This document shows, one piece after another, positions 7,550 through 15,770 of a DNA stretch of 42,199 nucleotides. The position numbers and the translations under genes were made by a program. The notes beneath the pieces were generated by a model, which had not been told where the DNA came from, ran no database searches, and saw only the letters and a program-made list of their open reading frames with translations. The first letter of the stretch is position 1, and the number at the start of each line of letters is the position of its first letter. The stretch is taken from NCBI GenBank assembly GCA_003611745.1, contig RAYF01000027.1:1-42199 (forward strand). The letters run 5' to 3'. The DNA is from a bacterium D16-36. GTDB taxonomy: Bacteria > Bacillota > Clostridia > Lachnospirales > Lachnospiraceae.

Positions 7550-7575
7550 GTTTGTGTCGCAGCGCAGACACAAAC
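7550..7575. repeat. Hairpin repeat, copy 1 of the GCGCAGACACAAA family
   Basis: GTTTGTGTC (7550-7558) and GACACAAAC (7567-7575) form a 9-bp stem with an 8-nt loop. The right arm, with its GCGCA lead-in and the following TTGC, matches the repeat near 42176-42193 at all but one base. The divergent intergenic stretch 7488-7781 holds this hairpin, the one at 7504, the one at 7665 and a plus-strand promoter, but no other gene. Confidence 0.55.
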
Positions 7576-7633
7576 TTGCTGAGTGAAAAGTAACCTTGCC
7601 ATTACAAGTATATTGTCTTAATTTTCCAGAAAC

Positions 7634-7662
7634 TTGTCAAGTAGAAAGAAATAAGGTAACAT
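7634..7662 (+). promoter_or_regulatory. Candidate promoter of the CapA-like gene
   Basis: -35 TTGTCA (7634-7639), a 17-nt spacer, -10 TAACAT (7657-7662). Transcription would start close to the hairpin at 7669, which would then sit at the 5' end of the message. Confidence 0.45.
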
Positions 7663-7664
7663 AG

Positions 7665-7689
7665 AAAAGGGCACAGACTTCGCTTGTGC
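7665..7689. repeat. Hairpin repeat, copy 1 of the GGGCACAGAC family
   Basis: These 25 nt (AAAAGGGCACAG, then ACTTCGCTTGTGC) are identical, in reverse orientation, to 12775-12799. The core stem is GCACA/TGTGC with a 9-nt loop. On the minus strand it ends CCCTTTTC, which is terminator-like. A stronger relative lies at 28184-28204. Confidence 0.6.
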
Positions 7690-7781
7690 ACCACCACACA
7701 CCGAGAACTCTCTTAATATATATAAATAGCTTTGGCCAAAAAACAGGCCGCATATTAGTTTTTGTTAAAGGAAGGGATACT

Positions 7782-8987
7782 ATGCAGCTCAAGAAGAAAA
7801 TATTTCATCTTACGATTTGTGTTTTTAGTTTATTAGTTTCAGCCGGATGCAGTTCCCAAAAACAGAATCCAGCTAAAAACACCCAAAACAATATAAACAG
7901 CACCGCCTCAGCCAATGCCCTGAGCAATACCGACCAGCCTAAAGGCATCCAGAAAGGAACCACTGACACAAAACCGCAGGGTAAAAAAGCGCAGGCAAAA
8001 ACCAAAAAAATTACTTCTATCACCATCAGCACAGCTGGGGACTGTACTTTCGGCAGTGACAGAAGTTCTCCGGCAAGCGTAAATTTTTATTCTGTCTACA
8101 GCAAAAAGAAACCAGAATACTTTTTCCGTAATGTCAGAAAAATATTCCAAAAGGATGACCTGACGCTCGTAAATTTTGAGGGGACACTGACGGCCAGCGA
8201 TTCACGCATGGATAAAACATATGCATTTAAAGGCTCCCCATCTTACGTAAAGCTCCTCAAAAAAGGGTCCATCGAGGCAGTATCCTTTGCCAATAACCAC
8301 TGCCGTGACTACGGCGAAAAGAGTTATACTGATACCATAAAGACATTCCGCAAAGCAGGCATCAAATATGCTTCCTACGGCAAAGTTTCCATTTTCAAGA
8401 CAAAGGGCATCCGAATTGGCATGGTCGCTGTCAATGGGCTTTTGGGGGCAGATTACAGTAAAAACCTGATTGCAGGCGGGATTAAAAAGCTAAAGAAGAG
8501 GCATGCCGACCTTATTATAGTCAGCATGCATGCCGGGATAGAGCATACCAGCGCAATCAACCAGACACAAAAGGATTTAGCGCACTATGCCATAAATAAA
8601 GGTGCCAATCTCGTTCTGGGGCATCATCCCCACACGCTGCAGGGCATTGAAAAATACAAAGGCTCCTTTATCGTATACAGCCTTGCCAATTTCTGCTTCG
8701 GAGGCAACACAAACCCAAGCGACAAAGACACAATCATTTTCCAGCAGACCTTCACTTTCGTAAACAAAAAGCTGAAAAAGGATAAAAAAATACGCATTAT
8801 CCCCTGCATGGTCTCTTCAACAGGCGCAATAAACAACTACCAGCCAACCCCGTTAAAAGGCAGCGGCAAAAAGCGCATTATCCAGAAAATGAATACATAC
8901 AGCAAGCCACTCGGCGTACAATTTGCAAAGGACGGCACGATAAAGCATTTAGGCACGCATCACGGCACCGGGAAACCAGTGCCGTAA
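7782..8987 (+). CDS. CapA-family lipoprotein (PGA_cap metallophosphatase fold)
   Basis: 401 residues. The ATG at 7782 follows AAGGAAGGG at good spacing; the open frame upstream is not coding. Residues 1-22 are a lipoprotein signal (MQLKKK, hydrophobic core, LLVSAGC) with Cys as the mature first residue. A Gln/Asn/Lys-rich linker runs to about residue 75. The PGA_cap domain follows: STAGDCTFG, LVNFEGTLT, VSFANNHCRDYG, VVSMHAGIEH and LVLGHHPHTLQGIE, the metallophosphoesterase-like metal ligands of CapA (PgsA). CapA takes part in poly-gamma-glutamate synthesis or export, but no capB/capC neighbours exist here. It is thus a stand-alone surface member of unknown substrate. One of only two plus-strand genes in the window. 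Confidence 0.88.
   Translation: MQLKKKIFHLTICVFSLLVSAGCSSQKQNPAKNTQNNINSTASANALSNTDQPKGIQKGTTDTKPQGKKAQAKTKKITSITISTAGDCTFGSDRSSPASVNFYSVYSKKKPEYFFRNVRKIFQKDDLTLVNFEGTLTASDSRMDKTYAFKGSPSYVKLLKKGSIEAVSFANNHCRDYGEKSYTDTIKTFRKAGIKYASYGKVSIFKTKGIRIGMVAVNGLLGADYSKNLIAGGIKKLKKRHADLIIVSMHAGIEHTSAINQTQKDLAHYAINKGANLVLGHHPHTLQGIEKYKGSFIVYSLANFCFGGNTNPSDKDTIIFQQTFTFVNKKLKKDKKIRIIPCMVSSTGAINNYQPTPLKGSGKKRIIQKMNTYSKPLGVQFAKDGTIKHLGTHHGTGKPVP
8962..8985 (+). terminator. Hairpin overlapping the CapA stop, between convergent genes
   Basis: ACGGCAC (8962-8968) pairs with GTGCCGT (8979-8985), and an inner GG/CC pair closes a GAAA loop. It overlaps the 3' end of the CapA frame, 9 nt before the convergent kinase stop. 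There is no strong T-run, so it is a weak or bidirectional terminator. Confidence 0.5.
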
Positions 8988-8993
8988 TCTTCA

Positions 8994-11900
8994 CTATTTC
9001 TCGCGCATATCATAATTGACATCATCATCAATCATCTGCAGCATAATATCAGCAAACACAGGATCAAACTGCGTCCCCCTCCCTTCCTCAATTTCCCGGC
9101 GTACTGTCTCCTGCGGCAGGACATCACGGTAACTTCTTTTTGACGCCATTGCATCATACGCATCCGCAACCCCGATCAGCCTCGCCATCATCGGAATCTC
9201 TTTGCCTTTAAGCCCGTCTGGATAACCGGTCCCATCATACTTTTCATGGTGCCATCTGGCTCCCACATCAATTTCCGGTATCTCAGAAATATTCTTTAAT
9301 ATGTCTGCTCCAATAACCGGATGGGACTTGATTAATCCGTATTCTTCCTCGGTAAGCCCGGACGCTTTACTGATAATAACGTCTGGAATCCCTATTTTGC
9401 CAATATCGTGCAGCAGCCCGATCCGGTAAACATCCTCCTGTTCCTGCTCTGTTCCTCCCATACGCCGCATCATCTCACGGGAATACTCCGCAACACGGAC
9501 AGAATGCCCGTTTGTATACGTATCTTTCGCGTCAATCGTGCCTGCCAACGCCTCCATAATCTGGTCAGACATACGCTCAATCTTTTGGCGTCTTTCTTCT
9601 GCCTTTTTCGTTTGTTTAGCTACCTCATGCTGCAGATTTTTTTGCAGGCGATCCAGCTCTAAAATGCGCTTTACCCTCTGCATCATAATGTCTACAACAA
9701 ATGGTTTGGTTATAAAATCAAGTGCTCCATGCTTAAAACTTTGAATCTCGGCCTCCCTGTCATTATCCGCAGTTAAAAAGATAACCGGAATCCCCACATA
9801 CCTCCTATCCTCCTTAATCCTGTCGATTACCTCAAAACCATCCATTCCCGGCATATGGATATCCAACAGTATCAAATCCGGGATTTCCCTTTCCAGAAAT
9901 GCCAGAGTCTCTTCCCCAGATTTGACACAGCTTACAAAATAACGCACTTCTAACATTGTTTCAGCAACACGGAGATTCATAGAATCATCATCAACTACAA
10001 GAATGTGTGCCTCCTTATCCTGCATCACAGCATCACTGACAGTGCTGCTTTCCGGCTCTGACAGTGCCTGCCCCATCTGCTCCAAAAGCAGTTGATACTG
10101 CCGCAATACCTCCCCATGATGCTCCTTTATATACGCAGTATCACCGTCTTTTACCGCTTTTTCCAAAAGGCCTGCCTGATCTGATAATCCTAGCGCACCA
10201 ATAGATAAGGAAGTACTTTTTAATGCATGCATATGAATGCGGTAATTTTCCCAGTTTTCTTCTTTAAAAAAACGCCGCATTTCCTCTGGCTTTCCATTTT
10301 CTAGAAATGACATTAGAACTTCCCTGTATAAATCCTCACTCCCACCACAATACGCCATACCCATACTGGTGTCCAGCAAAGGAAGCCTTTCTAAAAATGA
10401 ACCCTCCATGCTGCCTGCCGCCCCATCCTGCTTACCCTTATCTTCATCTAAAACCACATCCGCCGGAAGATACCTGCGCAATATCTCTACTAACTGCTTC
10501 TGAATTACTGGTTTTGACAAATAATCGTCAAATCCCTCTTTCAAGTATTCCTCCTTCGCACCTATAATAGCATTTGCAGTCAGTGCAATGACTGGTACCC
10601 CTTCACAAAGCTTCCTCCTCCGCATTTCCCTCAAAGTTTCGACGCCATCCATAAGTGGCATCATATGGTCAAGAAAAATTATATGATAATTGCCTGATTC
10701 CATACATCCCAGCGCTTTTTCCCCATTGACAGCAGTTTCAATCTGTATTTGTGTGTCCTTTAAAAGCCCCTGAAACAGCTCCAGATTCATCTCATTATCA
10801 TCTACAGCCAGCACCCTTGCCTCTGGCGCCAGAAGGCCAGCGTATTCTTTTGAATACATATTTTCAGAAGGCGCCATGCGGCTCTGCCCCCATTCCATTT
10901 CTCCGAGCGGCGAGGAATCCACAATCTTCTGCTTAACTGCAAAGGAAAATGTACTCCCCTCTTCGTATTTGCTCTGCACTTCCAATTTGCTCCCCATTAA
11001 ATCCAGCAATTTTGTTACAATAGAAAGCCCTAATCCTATCCCCTGAATATTGCGTGTGTTGCTGTGGTCCACTCTGGAAAAACTATTGGCAATTATTTTA
11101 ATAGAATCCTGTGTCATGCCAATCCCACTGTCGCTGACCTCCGCCATCAAAAAACCACTCCCGGCATCCACAGGTTTCCATGTAATCTTAAAGCCAACAA
11201 AACCCTTTTTGGTAAATTTGATGGCGTTTGAAAGCAGGTTATTGGATATCTGAATCAGCCTTGACATATCACCATGCAGCTCACATGGGATATTTTTGTC
11301 AATAGATACGCGGAACTCCAATTTCTTTTTATCCGCATGATGTTCCCCGTAAGTCACCATATCCTGAAGCATAGACAATGTAAAATAAGAATTTTCGTCC
11401 AGCTTCAGGCTCCCATTATCTATATTAATAAAATCTAAAATATCATTCATAATATACAAAAGGGTGCGCCCCGCCTTCTGTACATTTGAAGCATAAGACG
11501 CCGTCTGGCTCTCATTCGTTTCCTTTATCAAAAGCTCATTGTAGCCCAGAATAGCATTAATCGGCGTACGCACCTCATGGGACATATTTTTTAGAAACTC
11601 ACTTTTGGCCTGGCTGGCCTCATATGCCCTGATACCAGCTTCCTCTGCCTCGCTCTTTGCAAGTTCTGCGGCATATTTTGCATGCTCTGCCTCGTTTTTT
11701 GCCTGGCCTAATTCATCCAGAGTCTTAACCAACCTCTGGTAATCCGGCGTCTCCATGGAAAAAAAGACAATCAAATCAGCAATTGCTACTGTATACAAAC
11801 TCAACAGCACGTTTGGAAAGACAACAAGCTGCAGAACCGGCCCTAACATCGTCAATATAACAAAAGCTATGGTAGATATCTTCTGCTTCATTGCAAAACA

Positions 11901-12401
11901 CTTGTGGTTGCGGAATAAAATCCAGAGTGTTGCCAAAATATAATAAGATGGGACAATATATACTAAAAAATAAAAAGGGCCATGAATATATTCACCCTGC
12001 GCATCAAAATAGAAAAGCAAGTTCTGAAACAGATTCACTCCCAGAATCCCATAATAAATAAAAAGCACATAACGGTGGATTACAGGCAGGGCGCCCCGCT
12101 CCTCTCCTGAATAAGTATACGCAGCCACATAATCTAAAAAATAATATGCCATGCCGGATACAATTCCAAAATAAAGCGTATTCATAACAGCATTAAACCA
12201 CGCAGGCAGTGAACCGCCATAACTAATCGTAACCGCAGTAACCACATCCATAATATCCGAAAGCAGCACAAAAAATGTCAGGCGCAGGAACCTCCTATTA
12301 ATCTCTGACTGCCCTGAATACAGTATACGCAAAAAAATATACATCGTAATCAAGTACCCTATTACCGCAAGTTCAAAATCTATATTATATAACAACTTCA
12401 T
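8994..12401 (-). CDS. Membrane hybrid kinase with complete phosphorelay and HD-GYP output
   Basis: 1135 residues from the ATG at 12401. Order: multi-pass N-terminal membrane region (about 7 helices, 8-215); Ala/Glu-rich coiled coil (220-268); HisKA with phosphoacceptor His275 in KNMSHEVRTP; HATPase (N-box NNLLSNAIKF 387-396, DSGIGM 424-429, GIGLGLS 454-460); REC1 (528-642, Asp578); Hpt (about 670-780, His725 in HALKSTS); REC2 (798-912, Asp847); a linker helix; HD-GYP (about 950-1130) with HD at 998-999 and GYP at 1059-1061, flanked by LLHDIGKIG and HHEKYDGTGYPDGL. All four phosphotransfer sites and the HD-GYP signature are intact. It should sense an unknown signal at the membrane and relay phosphate His-Asp-His-Asp within one chain to control hydrolysis of c-di-GMP. 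The sensor ligand is unknown. No response regulator gene adjoins it. Confidence 0.95.
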   Translation of the reverse strand: MKLLYNIDFELAVIGYLITMYIFLRILYSGQSEINRRFLRLTFFVLLSDIMDVVTAVTISYGGSLPAWFNAVMNTLYFGIVSGMAYYFLDYVAAYTYSGEERGALPVIHRYVLFIYYGILGVNLFQNLLFYFDAQGEYIHGPFYFLVYIVPSYYILATLWILFRNHKCFAMKQKISTIAFVILTMLGPVLQLVVFPNVLLSLYTVAIADLIVFFSMETPDYQRLVKTLDELGQAKNEAEHAKYAAELAKSEAEEAGIRAYEASQAKSEFLKNMSHEVRTPINAILGYNELLIKETNESQTASYASNVQKAGRTLLYIMNDILDFINIDNGSLKLDENSYFTLSMLQDMVTYGEHHADKKKLEFRVSIDKNIPCELHGDMSRLIQISNNLLSNAIKFTKKGFVGFKITWKPVDAGSGFLMAEVSDSGIGMTQDSIKIIANSFSRVDHSNTRNIQGIGLGLSIVTKLLDLMGSKLEVQSKYEEGSTFSFAVKQKIVDSSPLGEMEWGQSRMAPSENMYSKEYAGLLAPEARVLAVDDNEMNLELFQGLLKDTQIQIETAVNGEKALGCMESGNYHIIFLDHMMPLMDGVETLREMRRRKLCEGVPVIALTANAIIGAKEEYLKEGFDDYLSKPVIQKQLVEILRRYLPADVVLDEDKGKQDGAAGSMEGSFLERLPLLDTSMGMAYCGGSEDLYREVLMSFLENGKPEEMRRFFKEENWENYRIHMHALKSTSLSIGALGLSDQAGLLEKAVKDGDTAYIKEHHGEVLRQYQLLLEQMGQALSEPESSTVSDAVMQDKEAHILVVDDDSMNLRVAETMLEVRYFVSCVKSGEETLAFLEREIPDLILLDIHMPGMDGFEVIDRIKEDRRYVGIPVIFLTADNDREAEIQSFKHGALDFITKPFVVDIMMQRVKRILELDRLQKNLQHEVAKQTKKAEERRQKIERMSDQIMEALAGTIDAKDTYTNGHSVRVAEYSREMMRRMGGTEQEQEDVYRIGLLHDIGKIGIPDVIISKASGLTEEEYGLIKSHPVIGADILKNISEIPEIDVGARWHHEKYDGTGYPDGLKGKEIPMMARLIGVADAYDAMASKRSYRDVLPQETVRREIEEGRGTQFDPVFADIMLQMIDDDVNYDMREK

Positions 12402-12505
12402 ATGTCATTCCCTTCTCTATTGTATTATGCTACTTATTCCACCTGTGCAGCAGCAATTCGCAGGCCAGACACACAAATGGAACTATTTCCTCTATGTATA
12501 TAATA

Positions 12506-12566
12506 CATTGTTATTGGCAAACTGTCGATAGTTTTCGTAATTTTACATCTGCTGCCAATAACAATG
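12506..12566 (-). promoter_or_regulatory. 14-bp inverted repeat in the long leader of the HD-GYP kinase gene
   Basis: CATTGTTATTGGCA (12506-12519) and TGCCAATAACAATG (12553-12566) are perfect inverted copies around a 33-nt interior, which itself holds AAACT...AGTTT. It lies 105-165 nt upstream of the kinase start. The 12402-12824 gap has no convincing gene. It contains this repeat, a promoter at 12691 and the hairpin at 12771. The repeat could be a regulatory RNA or a small inserted repeat. Confidence 0.55.
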
Positions 12567-12690
12567 ACTTGTATTTGCTGGCGAAGCCGGGATATTGAAA
12601 GAGTATAGAAAAATCCCGTCATACCTGTTCCCCCGGCATAAAAGCATAAAAACCATAAGAATCCCCTTGACATAGAAAATAACCATTGCT

Positions 12691-12699
12691 ATTATAGCA
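12691..12699 (-). promoter_or_regulatory. Candidate extended -10 promoter of the HD-GYP kinase gene
   Basis: The minus strand reads TGCTATAAT, a consensus -10 with TGn extension. No good -35 is seen. It would give a leader of about 280 nt containing the 12506-12566 repeat. Confidence 0.45.
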
Positions 12700-12770
12700 T
12701 TTGAAGCATGAGAAGAATATCATTAACAACGTCGTCAACCTGTCAGCATGGAAACTTCCTATAGGTTAAA

Positions 12771-12801
12771 AAAGGCACAAGCGAAGTCTGTGCCCTTTTT
12801 T
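12771..12801. terminator. Terminator-like hairpin, copy 2 of the GGGCACAGAC family, upstream of the solute-binding protein
   Basis: GGCACA (12774-12779) pairs with TGTGCC (12789-12794). It has an A-run before it and six T after it on the plus strand. Positions 12775-12799 are the exact reverse complement of 7665-7689. It ends 24 nt before the plus-strand gene at 12825, so it may act as an attenuator for that gene or as a terminator for a short upstream transcript. Confidence 0.65.
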
Positions 12802-12824
12802 ATGGCGGCAAAAGGAGGAGCTTT

Positions 12825-13826
12825 ATGAAACTCAAAAAGAAACTTATATCAGTCTTAACCGCAGGCGCTCTGGCTGTCTGCCTGACCGCCTGCGGTGCCG
12901 AAGAAGATCCTTCTTCGGGCAAGTCCCCTTCCACATCCAAAAAATATACCATCGGTATCTGCCAATTGTTAGAGCATGAAGCGTTAGATTCCGCCACAAA
13001 GGGGTTTAAGGACGCATTAACAGAAAAACTCGGCAAAGATAATGTTGATTTTGATGAGCAGAATGCCCAGGGCGAGTCTACAAACTGCTCTACCATCTGC
13101 AATAACTTTGTCACAAATAATGTTGACCTGATCATGGCAAATGCCACTGGTGCCCTTCAGGCTGCTTCACAGGCTACTGCAGATATTCCAATCCTTGGAA
13201 CCTCTGTAACAGATTATGCCACCGCACTAAACATCAGCAACTGGAGCGGAAAAACCGGGACAAATGTATCCGGAACCTCTGATTTAGCACCGATTGACCA
13301 GCAGGAAGATATGATTTTGGAACTGATTCCGGATGTAAAGAAAGTAGGGATTCTCTACTGTTCCTCCGAACCAAATTCATCCTACCAGTCCGATTTAATG
13401 AAAAAGGCACTGGATGAGGACAAGATTGCATATAAAGAATATACTGCGGCAGATTCCAATGAAATCCAGACAATTACCACAACTGCCTGCGGTGAATGTG
13501 ATGTACTCTATGTTCCAACCGATAATACTATGGCTTCCAGCGCTGAGACGATCAAGAATATCGCAGTGCCAGCCGGAATCCCGATGATAGCCGGAGAAGC
13601 CGGGCTCTGCTCTGCCGGTATCGCAACACTCTCTATCAGTTATTACGACCTCGGCTACCAGACAGGGGAAATGGCATATGATATCCTAACAAATAACAAA
13701 AAAGCTGGGGATGTAGACGTTGCATTTGCAAACAAATTTACTAAAATGTACAACGAAGAAAACTGCAAGGCTTTAAATATTGAAATTCCAGAAGGATACT
13801 CAAAATTAGAGACAAAATCAGAATAA
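12825..13826 (+). CDS. ABC-type solute-binding lipoprotein (TrpX/ABC_sub_bind family), orphan
   Basis: 333 residues; the ATG at 12825 follows AAAGGAGGAG. The lipoprotein signal ends LAVCLTAC with the lipidated Cys at about residue 23, followed by a Ser/Lys linker. The mature part fits the ABC_sub_bind family (PF04392), which includes the tryptophan-binding TrpX: the opening strand YTIGICQLLEHEALDSATKG, the LIMANATGALQAASQATADIPILGTSVTD region, the hinge VKKVGILYCSSEPNSSYQ, then VLYVPTDNTMASSAETI and GIPMIAGEAGLC. These genes are normally followed by permease and ATPase genes, but here a strong terminator and an opposite-strand gene follow. It must use a transporter encoded elsewhere or have a sensing role. 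The ligand is unproven; aromatic amino acid or nucleoside-type ligands are possible. Confidence 0.85.
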   Translation: MKLKKKLISVLTAGALAVCLTACGAEEDPSSGKSPSTSKKYTIGICQLLEHEALDSATKGFKDALTEKLGKDNVDFDEQNAQGESTNCSTICNNFVTNNVDLIMANATGALQAASQATADIPILGTSVTDYATALNISNWSGKTGTNVSGTSDLAPIDQQEDMILELIPDVKKVGILYCSSEPNSSYQSDLMKKALDEDKIAYKEYTAADSNEIQTITTTACGECDVLYVPTDNTMASSAETIKNIAVPAGIPMIAGEAGLCSAGIATLSISYYDLGYQTGEMAYDILTNNKKAGDVDVAFANKFTKMYNEENCKALNIEIPEGYSKLETKSE

Positions 13827-13860
13827 AGCAGGGCATGTTCTATGCGCCTTTATCACTAGA

Positions 13861-13908
13861 AAAGAGGGGCTGCCGCACGAACCTTTCGTGTGGCAGCCCC
13901 TCTTTTTT
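13861..13908 (+). terminator. Strong bidirectional terminator after the solute-binding protein
   Basis: GAGGGGCTGCC-G-CACGAA pairs with TTCGTG-T-GGCAGCCCCTC, followed by six T on the plus strand and four T on the minus strand. It also serves the convergent gene ending at 13934. Confidence 0.92.
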
Positions 13909-13933
13909 CCTGCTTGCGGCAATCCGATTCATA

Positions 13934-15631
13934 TTAAACTTTCATCGCCAGGCATTCTTTTTTGTAAAAGCAGATTCCATATTTTATGATATCCGTATAA
14001 CCTTCTTCCAGAATATCATCTGCATAACGGAGCCTCTCTATCTGTTCCAACGCCTCCCTGCAGCCCTGCTCCAGCTTATTGATACTATCAGCCACCTTTA
14101 ATTCAAGTATAATCGCCATGCCTCCCCGTATTCTTTTCGTTTTAAGGGCTAAATCATATCTTCCAATGCCGCTTTCCCTGTTAGATTTTATCACATATTT
14201 ATTATTATTCTTTAATAACCCGGCCACAAAACCATGATAATAATCTTCTTTATTGCCATAAAAACTAATCTTCTCCATAAGCTGTGCTGTAATAATATTT
14301 GATGCCGCCATGCAGTCCCCTTCTTCCAACGCTACTATCAGCCCTGACAGATCCTGCCTTTCTATGCACCTTTCTGACCATTCCCTTATATTATTTTCAT
14401 ATATATATACGATTTCTTCATTTGGAATCTTCATTGCCAGATATATCTGGCGGCCCCTGAAGCTCTTTTTCACAGCTTTAAGATATCCTGTAAAGAACAA
14501 GAAATTCCACAAATTATCCTGCGAATTGTAAATATCTTCATAGGTAATATCCTCGTGGACGGGTTTTTCTATTGTTCCCCCTGCAACCAGTTCTTCCAGT
14601 TCCTGCTTCGTACTTTCATCAGCGTCCTCAATTAATTCACGTACAATACTGTTAGAAGAGGTATTTGACCAATATGGTTTCGGAAACACAGTATTCCCAT
14701 AAACAATATCATAAATATAGTTTACAACACTCCATGGATTATAAACTTCTGTGCTGCCAAAAAGATAACCGTCATACCAATCCTTTACTTCTTCCCTTTT
14801 ATACGCTATGCCATATGTGTCAAGAATACCATCAACCTCATGCTGCGTAAACCCAAAATATTCTGCGTAACTGTCATCTAATACAGAAATTGTTTTCAAA
14901 TTATTCAGTCCGGTAAAAATGCTCTCCCTGCTGATACGCAAACAGCCTGTCACGACAGCCAGATTCAGGCTTTCATTCGTCTTTAAGGCAGATTCAAACA
15001 GTGAGCGCATAAAGGAAACCATTTCATCATAAAAACCGTTAAAATAAGCATTTTCCAGCGGGACATCATATTCATCCAAAAGTATAATTACTTTCTGCCC
15101 GTGATACTTTTCCAGGCACTCCGATAAAAATTGCAGCGATGTGTAATATTCGGACAACGGTGCCGTCCTCTCCATCGCTGCGGTAAATTCTTTTTTCTCT
15201 GACGGAAAAAGCAAATCCCCATCCAAAACATAACTATGCCTTTTATATTCCTTCGCAATTTCTATTCGCAGCTTTTCACAGGCTGCCTCGTATGATGGCT
15301 GCTTGGCTGATTTCAGGGACAGGGATATTACGGGATATTTCCCCATATGCCTCAGATATCCCTCCCCCGCCTCCATTATCTTTTTCCCTTTGAAATACAC
15401 AGAATTATCTGCCACAGTACCATCGGGAAGAACCTCCCTCTCAAAAAAAGTCTTTAGCATGCTCTGGGCTAATGTTTTCCCAAAACACCTTGGACGTGTA
15501 AACAGTGCGGTAGTTATCCCCTGATCTAATATATCCTTTATCAGAAGTGTTTTATCAATATAATAGTACCCGCCGTCTATCATCTTTTTGTAAAATTCCA
15601 CCCCTATCGGTATTGGCCTGACATGCTTCAC
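13934..15631 (-). CDS. AAA-ATPase-like / PD-(D/E)XK nuclease-superfamily protein (PF09820-PF08011 type)
   Basis: 565 residues. The start is GTG at 15631 behind GGGGG, giving the family-typical N-terminus PIPIGVEFYKKMIDGGYYYIDKT. The AAA-ATPase-like domain (about 10-235) has the P-loop region RPRCFGKTLAQSM, Walker B VIILLDEYD and the motif VTGCLRISRESIFTGLNN. The C-terminal PD-(D/E)XK-like domain (about 460-560) has GRYDLAL followed by AIILELKVA, that is D...ExK. In most relatives the P-loop reads RRFGKT; here the second Arg is Cys. Many copies occur in gut Clostridia and Bacteroidetes genomes. Mobile-element or defence roles have been suggested, but no function is established. A strong 15-bp hairpin lies just upstream. 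Confidence 0.85.
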   Translation of the reverse strand: MKHVRPIPIGVEFYKKMIDGGYYYIDKTLLIKDILDQGITTALFTRPRCFGKTLAQSMLKTFFEREVLPDGTVADNSVYFKGKKIMEAGEGYLRHMGKYPVISLSLKSAKQPSYEAACEKLRIEIAKEYKRHSYVLDGDLLFPSEKKEFTAAMERTAPLSEYYTSLQFLSECLEKYHGQKVIILLDEYDVPLENAYFNGFYDEMVSFMRSLFESALKTNESLNLAVVTGCLRISRESIFTGLNNLKTISVLDDSYAEYFGFTQHEVDGILDTYGIAYKREEVKDWYDGYLFGSTEVYNPWSVVNYIYDIVYGNTVFPKPYWSNTSSNSIVRELIEDADESTKQELEELVAGGTIEKPVHEDITYEDIYNSQDNLWNFLFFTGYLKAVKKSFRGRQIYLAMKIPNEEIVYIYENNIREWSERCIERQDLSGLIVALEEGDCMAASNIITAQLMEKISFYGNKEDYYHGFVAGLLKNNNKYVIKSNRESGIGRYDLALKTKRIRGGMAIILELKVADSINKLEQGCREALEQIERLRYADDILEEGYTDIIKYGICFYKKECLAMKV

Positions 15632-15648
15632 CCAAAATCCCCCTATGC

Positions 15649-15688
15649 CTAGAGCGTGTTTGAAAATTCATTCTCAAACACGCTCTAG
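15649..15688. repeat. Perfect 15-bp inverted repeat (CTAGAGCGTGTTTGA family)
   Basis: CTAGAGCGTGTTTGA (15649-15663) and TCAAACACGCTCTAG (15674-15688) form a perfect stem with a 10-nt loop. No T-run follows on either strand. It lies between the glyS stop and the ribosome site of the PD-(D/E)XK gene. Half of it (TCAAACACGCT) recurs at 36953-36963, which points to a dispersed repeat rather than a simple terminator. Confidence 0.8.
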
Positions 15689-15770
15689 TGTACTGACACG
15701 ATTTAATTAACTCGACTCTATACTTGCCTAAATGCCCACCTGCTACACCAGATAATCACAACACAGCCCG

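Noticed and set aside
12434-12673. 79-codon minus-strand ORF in the kinase leader
   Set aside because: No good ribosome site, an implausible composition, and it crosses the large inverted repeat; treated as leader RNA.
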